This document shows positions 1 through 6,103 of a stretch of DNA of 6,103 nucleotides, piece by piece (the stretch's first letter is position 1; each line of letters begins with the position of its first letter). Origin of the DNA: Chitinophagaceae bacterium (GTDB taxonomy: Bacteria > Bacteroidota > Bacteroidia > Chitinophagales > Chitinophagaceae); NCBI GenBank assembly GCA_947472635.1, contig CANJDY010000175.1, positions 1 to 6,103 of the forward strand. Direction: 5' to 3'. Below the pieces are notes generated by a model, which searched no databases, was not told the origin of the DNA, and was given only the letters and a program-made list of their open reading frames with translations. Made by a program: the position numbers and the translations under genes.

Positions 1-222
1 CTGAATAAATAAAATATCAGCTAAAAATATTTTTTTTAAATAAACAAAGGGATTAAAACTGTTAATACTAAAATATTCTTCTTTAATAATATTGGATTCA
101 TCAATAAAATCGAGCAAAAAATCATCTTGAATTAGATATTTCAAACGGGCTATATGGATACTAATACCACCTGCAGGAGGTGCAATTGGGCCAAATATTA
201 AAACTTTTTTATATTTTTTCAA
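1..222 (-). CDS. GT4-like glycosyltransferase, N-terminal fragment (continues past window start)
   Basis: This is the first 74 residues of a glycosyltransferase that remains open to base 1, so the 3' part is missing. After a short basic start (MKKYKK) comes a hydrophobic strand VLIF and then GPIAPPAGGISIHIARL at about residues 11-27. This is the N-terminal nucleotide-sugar/acceptor loop typical of GT-B fold, GT4-type enzymes of capsule and exopolysaccharide loci (general form GPxPPPxGGISxHxxRL). The expected role is cytoplasmic transfer of a sugar from an NDP-sugar to the growing lipid-linked repeat unit; donor and acceptor cannot be told. The start is non-ATG: the frame is closed upstream by TAA at 268-270, and the 15 codons between it and the conserved region contain no ATG, so TTG at 220-222 is the best candidate. 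The gap to the preceding CapK-like gene is 31 bases, consistent with one operon. No Shine-Dalgarno sequence is visible. The family call is firm; the start is less so. Confidence 0.85.
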   Translation of the reverse strand, partial: MKKYKKVLIFGPIAPPAGGISIHIARLKYLIQDDFLLDFIDESNIIKEEYFSINSFNPFVYLKKIFLADILFIQ

Positions 223-253
223 AAGAGAAATAGGAAAAATAAAGAAACAAAAA

Positions 254-1519
254 TTATTGAAAATGTTTTACAACAAGACTAAATTTATTGCTGATAGAAT
301 AAGTGAGATCATCCATTTTTGAGTACGTAATAAAAAAATCAGTATCCATTCCAACCATATTTGAAAATTTAGATTTGAAAGTATTCAAATGAGAATTGTT
401 GAAACCTTTAGATACAACCAATTTGATTTCCAATGGAGCATCAATGGAATATTGATGAACCTGGGCCATTTCTAAAAATGAAATCCCTTTAAAAGAATGA
501 TCAATACAAGCTACACTACTTCCATCTTTTAAATCAATATTAACACCAGCACGACCTTGTATAGAATCAATATCAGGGCAAACGATATTTTTTAAAAAAT
601 CAGAATTATTTAATTGAACAATATCATCCACTTGATATCGAATTAATGGAAAAACGTTATTAGTTAAAGCGGTAGTTACAATATTAGAAGAAAAATATTC
701 ATTGATAGAGTACAAAGGGAGTGGGTAATACTTGTTATTATAATCCTGGGATAAACAAATGGTCCTTTCACCATTTCCATACCAGTCATAAATATGAGTA
801 TGTAAAAATGATTCAACAAATTCACGTTGGAAACCGTAGAGGGTCTCAGAAGAGGTAAAAGAAAGAGGAATATGTAATGTAAGACCCTTTTTATTCAGTT
901 CGAAACAAAATTTATATAAAAGACTTGGAAAGGCTTCAACAGCAACAGGAGAAAAATTCTTAATTAAATCATAATAAAATACAATAGTATTAGAATTGAT
1001 ATTTTGACTAGAAATATACAAAACATTGGAGTATTTATTAAATTTATGAGTAGCATTTTTACCAAGCGCGCCCCTAATAGAAATCATGGGACTACCTAAA
1101 TTAAAACCCAACTCTGATCGGTAATTCCTTAAATAGGCCTGTTCGGTAAATACATTAAAGGGGGACCTGTAAATATTTAATGGTGAACCCGTAGTTCCAC
1201 TTGTATAACCAATAGATTGAAACAATCTAAAGCCTTGATTAATCAAATTACTATTATTACGAACATCTGTTTTAGTTATAATGGGCAATTTTGGTATATC
1301 TGAAAGGTCTTTGACATCATTCATTGAAATGCCATTCTTTTGATACAGATTTTTATAAAAAACAGAATACTTGTAGGCATATTTGAATAAATCAATAAAA
1401 AGATCATTGTATAGGGAAAGTAACTTATCATAACCTAATGCGTATAACTCAGCAATTTCATTATATTTTTTAATTGTTAAAAAATTGTTTTTTAAATAAT
1501 ATTTAAGAAAATCATTCAT
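254..1519 (-). CDS. CapK/PaaK-like adenylate-forming enzyme (phenylacetate-CoA ligase family) of a polysaccharide locus
   Basis: A 421-residue soluble protein of the ANL adenylate-forming superfamily, in the CapK/PaaK branch often found in capsule loci. Visible motifs (numbered from the ATG) are the ATP-binding loop YTSGTTGSP at 105-113, SETL at 224-227, YGNGE at 247-251 (the YGxxE adenylation motif), PLIRYQVDDIV at about 291-301 (the RYxxGD region, with Asp replacing the usual Gly), and GRAGVNIDLKDG at 322-333. DHSFKG near 340 is followed by a C-terminal SNKFSLVV segment that may supply the A10-type lysine (K412). The family activates a carboxylic acid as an acyl-adenylate, usually passing it to CoA or another nucleophile. 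Here it may supply an acyl or amino-acyl group that decorates the polysaccharide; the substrate is unknown. A TTG at 1529-1531 would add four residues, but I prefer the ATG at 1517-1519 because ATG is far more common. The gene lies 14 bases after the propeller gene, suggesting cotranscription and perhaps translational coupling. Confidence 0.87.
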   Translation of the reverse strand: MNDFLKYYLKNNFLTIKKYNEIAELYALGYDKLLSLYNDLFIDLFKYAYKYSVFYKNLYQKNGISMNDVKDLSDIPKLPIITKTDVRNNSNLINQGFRLFQSIGYTSGTTGSPLNIYRSPFNVFTEQAYLRNYRSELGFNLGSPMISIRGALGKNATHKFNKYSNVLYISSQNINSNTIVFYYDLIKNFSPVAVEAFPSLLYKFCFELNKKGLTLHIPLSFTSSETLYGFQREFVESFLHTHIYDWYGNGERTICLSQDYNNKYYPLPLYSINEYFSSNIVTTALTNNVFPLIRYQVDDIVQLNNSDFLKNIVCPDIDSIQGRAGVNIDLKDGSSVACIDHSFKGISFLEMAQVHQYSIDAPLEIKLVVSKGFNNSHLNTFKSKFSNMVGMDTDFFITYSKMDDLTYSISNKFSLVVKHFQ

Positions 1520-1533
1520 AAAAACAGTCAATA

Positions 1534-2472
1534 TTAAAAAAGAAAAATTGAGTTAAACTTTGTAATATAACGGCTATATACAAGATTAAAATACAACTTG
1601 CATTTTTGTAAAGGAGAAAATACAATTTTTAAACCATCGACAACTAAATAATCATCTAAAAAATTAATAGTATGAATACCTTTACAAAAACTAGAATTTA
1701 AAGGGGGATTAATTTTAAAATAAAGTTCCTCAATAAAATCATATTCATCCAACCTGCAAATTTTATTAAAAGAAATTGACTTACCATAACGCTCTGATGA
1801 ATTTTGAGTGGGTCTATAAATTCCGCCTTCATATTTTATAAAATGACCAGCTGGCCTAGTCCCATCCAGATTATTTTTAAATGGATTTTTTACATGAGGA
1901 GTATATGGACCTTCAAAATTATCAGAATAAAAAATTAACAACTGACTATTGCTACACTTGCCAATTTTAGTAGCAAATAACCAATACTTGTTATTATAAT
2001 ATAAAACAGTAGAATCTAACAATGGCTGGCTATTAATAATATTAATTTTATTAACTAAAGTATTAGTATTAAAATCATAATCGTAACAGCAAACATTGCC
2101 ATTTTTGCCAGACTCCGGAATAACTCTTACTCTATCATTATCGATATGAATATAAGGGTAAGAACAATGACTTTTAGTATCTAATAATTCAGTAGAAGAT
2201 AAATATTTAAATTGACTAGTGAAAGTTGATAAACATATTTTACCGTAATTATTACTATAGTCAAAATCTTCATATATTAAATTGATATTTCCTTCCGGAG
2301 ATTTAAAAATAAAAGGATCTGCAAAAAAACGAAAGTTAGAATTAATATCCATCCAGGTAAAAGGAGAATCAATTTTTTTATTTCGAAATAGATCATCAAT
2401 TGAATAATTTGAAATACCAATATTCCATTGTTGAAAACAAAATTTATAGTAAATTTTAGTAAATAAATTCAT
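1534..2472 (-). CDS. GINT1 N-terminal-like beta-propeller protein (GH43-like fold), exopolysaccharide locus
   Basis: A 312-residue protein with no signal peptide or membrane segment, built from repeated blade-like motifs. In order: WNIGIS near 16-21, FADPFIF at 50-56, an acidic NLIYEDF at 64-70, SYPYI at 104-108 with VIPES at 117-121, LLDSTV at 151-156, YWLFAT at 163-168, GPYTPHVKNP at 188-197, RPAG at 206-209, YRPTQ at 219-223, YG at 229-230 and GIHTIN at 265-270. This pattern matches the five-bladed, GH43-like propeller domain found N-terminal in plant glucosamine inositolphosphorylceramide transferase (GINT1) and stand-alone in many bacterial polysaccharide clusters. The plant GT64 catalytic domain is absent, so the automatic name 'transferase' should not be trusted. 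Conserved acids in the blades (D52, E68, E120, D153) could form a glycosidase- or transferase-like site, but this is inference. The ATG at 2470-2472 follows a 74-base spacer, and the stop lies 14 bases before the CapK-like start. Family assignment is good; biochemical role is unknown. Confidence 0.82.
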   Translation of the reverse strand: MNLFTKIYYKFCFQQWNIGISNYSIDDLFRNKKIDSPFTWMDINSNFRFFADPFIFKSPEGNINLIYEDFDYSNNYGKICLSTFTSQFKYLSSTELLDTKSHCSYPYIHIDNDRVRVIPESGKNGNVCCYDYDFNTNTLVNKINIINSQPLLDSTVLYYNNKYWLFATKIGKCSNSQLLIFYSDNFEGPYTPHVKNPFKNNLDGTRPAGHFIKYEGGIYRPTQNSSERYGKSISFNKICRLDEYDFIEELYFKINPPLNSSFCKGIHTINFLDDYLVVDGLKIVFSPLQKCKLYFNLVYSRYITKFNSIFLF

Positions 2473-2516
2473 TGAAAATTCCCAACAATATGTTTAACCG
2501 ATCATTAAAATAATCA

Positions 2517-2537
2517 CAATTTTATCCGACAAAATTG
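2517..2537. repeat. Perfect 7-bp inverted repeat in the spacer after the Wzy-like gene
   Basis: CAATTTT (2517-2523) and AAAATTG (2531-2537) are perfect inverted copies separated by seven bases (ATCCGAC). They lie in the 74-base gap between the Wzy-like stop (2547) and the propeller-protein start (2472). The stem is almost pure A/T, and only a loosely T-rich stretch follows on the minus strand, so a strong intrinsic terminator is unlikely. A weak attenuator, mRNA-processing site or protein-binding site is possible. Chance is a serious alternative in such AT-rich DNA. Confidence 0.35.
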
Positions 2538-2546
2538 ATAAGAAAT

Positions 2547-3839
2547 TTATATTTCTTTCAAAAAAACTTTTTGATAATTTGACATTAGTAAACAGATAAG
2601 CGTTATAACTAAAACTCTTATTCGAGCATCGTCGAAAGAATAAACAGTATAAAAACCAACCATCCAACTTGATAAAGCAGCAATAAGTAAAATAATATTG
2701 ATATCCTTACTATATCTAAAATGAATGAGCGCTTTTACAATTGGAAGAAGAAGTAAACTAATAACCAATATAAATCCAATCATCCCAAACTCAGTCAAAA
2801 ATTTAAGATAACCACTTTCTGGATGACTAAAATAGGAAATTCGATTATCAGATACCCAAAATTGATCTGGATTATGAACAGAAACATAATTTGCATAATT
2901 ACCGATACCTATTCCTAAAAAAGGATGGTTGAAAAAAATTTTAATAGCATCCTGCCAAATAGACAATCTAAAATCGTAGGCATCCTCCACAGACGACCTT
3001 TTAAACATAGCAAAACTGTCAGCATAATTATACACCAATATAAATATGGAAAGAATCGTAATAATTGAAAATACTTTAATATGATTATTGGCAAACAGAA
3101 TGAAAATAAATAAGCCAATGCACCAACCACCTAATCCAGCTCTACCTCCAGTAAAAAGAAGGGCAAGAAAGGATAAAAAAACAAAAATATAATTTGTAAC
3201 AGGCAACTGTTTCGAATTCTTATCTTTTATCAAAAATAAAAAACTGGTAGCAGCAAGAAACTGGGCATATTTTTGAGGATCTTGAAAATAACTAGGATAT
3301 CTAATTACATCCAATACCAACACATTGCTGTTTAAAGATTTCTCAAATGAAAATTCAACACCAAATACAAACTGGCAAAGTAAAAATAGCAATGAAAATA
3401 TACTGGCAAATTTTAAGGTATTAATAATTGATTTGCAAAATATTGTATTTTCAACACATTCATCTATCAAAATTTTTGCAAAACCAAATATAGAAAAATA
3501 TTGAAATAATGCAACCCAAGTATCCTTTGACAAACTTGAGGCATTAAAGGCTCCCATAATTACAATGAAAGTTAATAAACAAAATACTACTACAAAAAAA
3601 GTACTGTTTGTTACTTTTTCCTGTTTTGACTTGTAAAATAATAAAAAGAAAAATATTGTCAAAAACTCAAAAATTGTAAAACTACCAAAACTAGGAATAA
3701 GATCAATTGAAAGAAATGGAAAAAAAAATAAAATAAAATGAATAAAAACTTTGTTTTTGTCAGATTTTGTAAATAACATCTGAATAATAAATAATGACAA
3801 AACCAATACAACAATGACTATTAAGTAATTTTTTGGCAT
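2547..3839 (-). CDS. O-antigen ligase/polymerase family membrane protein (Wzy-like exopolysaccharide polymerase)
   Basis: A 430-residue, very hydrophobic inner-membrane protein with roughly 11-13 transmembrane helices. It carries the signature regions of the Wzy_C/O-antigen ligase family. RYPSYFQDPQKYAQFLA begins near residue 180, and TGGRAG at 230-235 ends a helix, with conserved R233. A large periplasmic loop (about 272-349) holds RLSIWQDA at 291-298, HPFLGIGIGNY at 305-315 and SHPESGYLKFLTEFG at 338-352. These arginine and histidine positions are the ones proposed to handle the undecaprenyl-linked glycan. Next to a Wzc-like kinase, the likely role is polymerising repeat units on the periplasmic face. 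Members of the same fold act as ligases (WaaL, PglL-like), and sequence alone cannot fully exclude that. Length is normal for the family. The ATG at 3837-3839 gives a sensible first helix and no better start is visible upstream; there is no clear Shine-Dalgarno, as is usual in Bacteroidota. Confidence 0.9.
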   Translation of the reverse strand: MPKNYLIVIVVLVLSLFIIQMLFTKSDKNKVFIHFILFFFPFLSIDLIPSFGSFTIFEFLTIFFFLLFYKSKQEKVTNSTFFVVVFCLLTFIVIMGAFNASSLSKDTWVALFQYFSIFGFAKILIDECVENTIFCKSIINTLKFASIFSLLFLLCQFVFGVEFSFEKSLNSNVLVLDVIRYPSYFQDPQKYAQFLAATSFLFLIKDKNSKQLPVTNYIFVFLSFLALLFTGGRAGLGGWCIGLFIFILFANNHIKVFSIITILSIFILVYNYADSFAMFKRSSVEDAYDFRLSIWQDAIKIFFNHPFLGIGIGNYANYVSVHNPDQFWVSDNRISYFSHPESGYLKFLTEFGMIGFILVISLLLLPIVKALIHFRYSKDINIILLIAALSSWMVGFYTVYSFDDARIRVLVITLICLLMSNYQKVFLKEI

Positions 3840-3875
3840 CTAATTTACTAAAAATTGAATACTATTTTAAAAACA

Positions 3876-3906
3876 CAAATAATGCGACCGGAAATTAAAA
3901 AACAAT
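3876..3906 (-). promoter_or_regulatory. Possible Bacteroidota-type promoter upstream of the Wzy-like gene (weak)
   Basis: Read on the minus strand, ATTG (3906-3903) is followed after 19 bases by ATTATTTG (3883-3876). This is a partial match to the Bacteroidota sigma-factor consensus TTTG - 17-23 bases - TAnnTTTG: three of four bases in the first box, TTTG intact in the second, but AT in place of the leading TA. It sits 36 bases before the ATG of the Wzy-like gene. In AT-rich DNA such partial matches arise easily, so this is only a candidate for separate transcription of the downstream genes. Confidence 0.2.
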
Positions 3907-3925
3907 GTAGGATATTTTAATAATA

Positions 3926-3956
3926 CGGCTTCGCCGATCTCAGTCCCAGCGATGAC
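3926..3956. repeat. GC-rich intergenic islet with a short hairpin; candidate dispersed repeat
   Basis: Within the 151-base spacer (3840-3990) these 31 bases contain 20 G/C, against strongly AT-rich flanks on both sides. The left end forms a 4-bp hairpin, CGGC (3926-3929), loop TTC, GCCG (3933-3936). The rest, read on the minus strand, is GTCATCGCTGGGACTGAGAT. Its composition and position recall the short dispersed intergenic repeats (GTCATTGCGAGG-like) seen in many bacterial genomes, but that comparison is from memory and copy number cannot be tested here. It does not look like a terminator, because no T-run follows the stem on either strand. Confidence 0.4.
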
Positions 3957-3990
3957 AGAAATTAAATAATATAGCTTTAAGTGGAAATTA

Positions 3991-6103
3991 TTAAACGGCA
4001 GCTTTGTTCTTAATTAGCATTCTGGACTTTGATTTATCACCATAAGTGTATCCATATCCATAACCGGAATTGTTAGACAGATAACCTCTTTTTTTAACGC
4101 CATTAAAGATGATAGCAGGATTGGTAAGCGGATTCACTTCGTTATTGTCATCAAATCTTTTTAAAAGAATTTTAGGGGTAAACTTGTGTCTAACAACGTA
4201 CAAGGTAGTATTACAGCAAGCAGATAATACATGGGCATCTGTTACCAATACAATCGGTGCAGTGTCAATAATCAATACATCAAAGCGTTTACCTAACAAT
4301 GATATCATTTCTTCTATCATTCCATTTTCAAGTAATTCAGAAGGATCTTGTTGAATGCCACCAGAGGAAATGAAAAATAAATTGTCGTATTTAAGTACTG
4401 GATTAATAATTTCTTCTAATCTTTTATTACCCATCAAATAATCACACACTCCTGGTTCCTTATCTTTAGCAAAAATTTTTCCAAGCGAAGCATTGTGCAA
4501 ATCGAGATCTACCAATGCTACTTTTTTACCAGTTAATGAAAAACTAATTGCCAGATTAGCCGAAATAAAACTTTTTCCTTCACCTGATATACTGGAAGTA
4601 AGCAATATTTTATTATGAGTAGAGTCAATACCTAAGTATTGTAATGAAAATCGAATTTTTCTAAATTCTTCTGCAATAAAACTTCGTTTTCCAGCCTCAA
4701 TCAACAACTGTTTTTTTGACTTATTATATCCCAATTCTCCAATGATTGGAATGGAAGTGAGCGCTTCAATTTCATTCCGATAAAGAATAGTTGGACTAAA
4801 TGTCTCCATCGTATTTACTAAAGCAATAGGCAATCCAAAAGTTGCAATAATAATTGCAGCAAGAATAATCAGTTTATTGGGACTAACAGGGGAATTGGAG
4901 GATTGTGCATAATTTACAACCCTAGTATCTGATAAATTAGAAGCGTAGGACAACTCACTTTCCTCTCTTTTCTGAAGTAAGAAGGAATATATTCCACTTT
5001 TAATATTTTGATCCCTACTAATTTCAAGTAACTGCCTTTCTTTAACTGGAATGGAATGCAACATGTTGCTATAACGACTATTGGTAGCAGCTAAATATTT
5101 TTTATTGGCCTCCAAATTATTACGTTGGCTTTGAATATTATCGATAATATTGGGCTTAATTTTATTGATTTGATCAGTTACAGAAACCAGTAAGGGATTA
5201 TTTTCAGCAACCGTTTTTTTGAGTTTTTCGCGTTCCAACTCAGCTATATTTAAACTATTTAATAATTGTGACAAAGTTGGATCACTAACACCTAGCGTGG
5301 AAGGCGAAATACCCACATTGCTATTATTAGTCTGGATATGATTCTCTAGCTGATTAATTACAGACAACTGCATATTAACATCACTTAATTTTTGATCATT
5401 TGCACTTACATTTTGTAAAAACAATTGACCTTGGGTACTAATATCGACTGCTTCACTCCCAGCCTTGTATTGCTGAATCTTTTGTTCAATTGCAGAAAGA
5501 TCCCCACCCACTATATTTAACCTTTCCTCTATTAATGAGAGCGTTTTTTTTGCTAGTGCATTTTTTTCAGTAATAGCTTCATTATTATACGCTATAATGA
5601 GTTCATTCAATACATCTTCTGCCAAATTTGTTTTATAATCCTTATAACTTAAATTGATAACACTAGACAATTTATTAGAAGCTGTCACTTTCAGATTTCC
5701 CAATAAATTTTCGGCTGCTTCTTTCACTTCAAGAAGATTAAAATAATATGGGTATTGGTTATTGGATATGTTGTATTTCTCATTGGGTGAAAATTTAAAT
5801 TTTCCATAAGTAGTGGTAAGCCATTCATTGATCGGCCCAATTGGCTGATTGTTTATAAATACAATCCCATTCAAGGAATTATATTTCAAATACAATTTTT
5901 CCTTAACCTTTTTAACTAAACCGGGATTAAACGACTCTATAGTGAGAGGAGCTTCCTGGTAAGCTGATAAGGAATTAAATTTAGTTTCCTGAAAAACGGG
6001 TGCATATAAATGTAATTTATTGACAACATTATCGATGAGTGGCCTAGATTGAAGTACCTCGATTTCATTCTCTATAATCTTTTTTGCATTGATCATATTT
6101 AAA
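3991..6103 (-). CDS. Wzc-like polysaccharide chain-length regulator and BY-type tyrosine autokinase (5'-truncated by window)
   Basis: The frame stays open to the window edge (Leu-Asn precede the first visible Met at 6094-6096), so the N-terminal cytoplasmic stretch and first membrane helix, probably about 80-100 residues, are off-window. Positions below count from that Met. The start (NEIEVLQSRPLIDNVV, 10-25) belongs to the Wzz-type periplasmic domain, followed by a long helical/coiled-coil region (about 155-345) and a GNVR segment (P350, then LLEISRDQNIKSGIYSFLLQKREE). A second membrane helix lies at 408-428, after SPVSPNK. The cytoplasmic kinase carries the oligomerisation motif ExxRxxR (E476, R479, R482), Walker A SSISGEGKS (501-509), Walker A' VALVDLDLHNASL (526-538; D530, D532) and Walker B VLIIDTAP (607-614; D611). 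Its tail has five tyrosines (Y672, Y679, Y681, Y683, Y685) in GYGYGYTYG. Such kinases autophosphorylate the tail and cycle between oligomeric states to control polymer length and export. The adjacent Wzy-like gene fits this role. Confidence 0.95.
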   Translation of the reverse strand, partial: LNMINAKKIIENEIEVLQSRPLIDNVVNKLHLYAPVFQETKFNSLSAYQEAPLTIESFNPGLVKKVKEKLYLKYNSLNGIVFINNQPIGPINEWLTTTYGKFKFSPNEKYNISNNQYPYYFNLLEVKEAAENLLGNLKVTASNKLSSVINLSYKDYKTNLAEDVLNELIIAYNNEAITEKNALAKKTLSLIEERLNIVGGDLSAIEQKIQQYKAGSEAVDISTQGQLFLQNVSANDQKLSDVNMQLSVINQLENHIQTNNSNVGISPSTLGVSDPTLSQLLNSLNIAELEREKLKKTVAENNPLLVSVTDQINKIKPNIIDNIQSQRNNLEANKKYLAATNSRYSNMLHSIPVKERQLLEISRDQNIKSGIYSFLLQKREESELSYASNLSDTRVVNYAQSSNSPVSPNKLIILAAIIIATFGLPIALVNTMETFSPTILYRNEIEALTSIPIIGELGYNKSKKQLLIEAGKRSFIAEEFRKIRFSLQYLGIDSTHNKILLTSSISGEGKSFISANLAISFSLTGKKVALVDLDLHNASLGKIFAKDKEPGVCDYLMGNKRLEEIINPVLKYDNLFFISSGGIQQDPSELLENGMIEEMISLLGKRFDVLIIDTAPIVLVTDAHVLSACCNTTLYVVRHKFTPKILLKRFDDNNEVNPLTNPAIIFNGVKKRGYLSNNSGYGYGYTYGDKSKSRMLIKNKAAV

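Noticed and set aside
727..744. An 18-base string (AATACTTGTTATTATAAT) also present at 1983-2000
   Set aside because: Both copies are in coding sequence, encode the same YNNKY peptide in two unrelated proteins, and have no shared flanks. Coincidence in AT-rich coding DNA is sufficient.
1529..1531. TTG as the start of the CapK-like gene (four residues longer)
   Set aside because: An ATG lies four codons downstream at 1517-1519, the extra residues carry no conserved motif, and neither site has a clear ribosome-binding site, so ATG is preferred.
2915..3130. Second minus-strand open frame of 71 codons
   Set aside because: It is an alternative frame inside the Wzy-like gene; its hydrophobic look comes from reading T-rich membrane-helix codons out of frame.
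3926..3936. CGGC-TTC-GCCG hairpin as an intrinsic terminator after the kinase gene
   Set aside because: The stem is only four base pairs and no run of T follows it on the minus strand (the following bases are TATTATTAAAA), so efficient termination is unlikely.
3870..4013. Minus-strand open frame of 48 codons crossing the GC-rich islet
   Set aside because: It has no ATG, GTG or recognisable start context, overlaps the kinase tail, and shows no family resemblance. It is best explained by chance.
4109..4354. Plus-strand open frame of 81 codons
   Set aside because: It lies wholly antisense within the kinase domain of the Wzc-like gene, whose motifs are intact, and its translation resembles no known family.

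Overview
The window is AT-rich, and every gene in it lies on the minus strand. It reads as part of an exopolysaccharide/capsule biosynthesis locus of a Bacteroidota bacterium. The evidence is the low GC content, the absence of clear Shine-Dalgarno sequences, and the style of the Wzc-type tyrosine autokinase (long periplasmic region, GNVR segment, tyrosine-glycine tail). A Sphingobacteriia/Chitinophagia-type host is plausible, but the sequence does not fix the genus.

In transcription order (high to low coordinates) the layout is as follows. (1) 6103-3991: a Wzc-like chain-length regulator and tyrosine autokinase whose N-terminus runs off the window. (2) 3990-3840: a 151-base spacer holding a GC-rich islet with a small hairpin and, with weak support, a promoter. 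(3) 3839-2547: a multi-spanning O-antigen ligase/polymerase-family protein, probably the Wzy-type polymerase. (4) 2546-2473: a 74-base spacer with a perfect 7-bp inverted repeat. (5) 2472-1534: a soluble beta-propeller protein of the GINT1 N-terminal/GH43-like type. (6) 1519-254: a CapK/PaaK-like adenylate-forming enzyme. (7) 222-1: the first 74 residues of a GT4-like glycosyltransferase that continues past the window and appears to start with TTG.

As a pathway, the later genes would assemble and decorate a repeat unit (glycosyltransferase, and perhaps acyl or other modification by the CapK-like and propeller proteins). The Wzy-like protein would polymerise it at the inner membrane, and the Wzc-like kinase would control chain length and export through cycles of tyrosine phosphorylation. 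The families of the five proteins are well supported. The substrates of the propeller and CapK-like proteins cannot be read from sequence. I see no CRISPR array, RNA gene, transposase or defence system. The least explained items are the GC-rich islet at 3926-3956 and the tight propeller/CapK-like gene pair.
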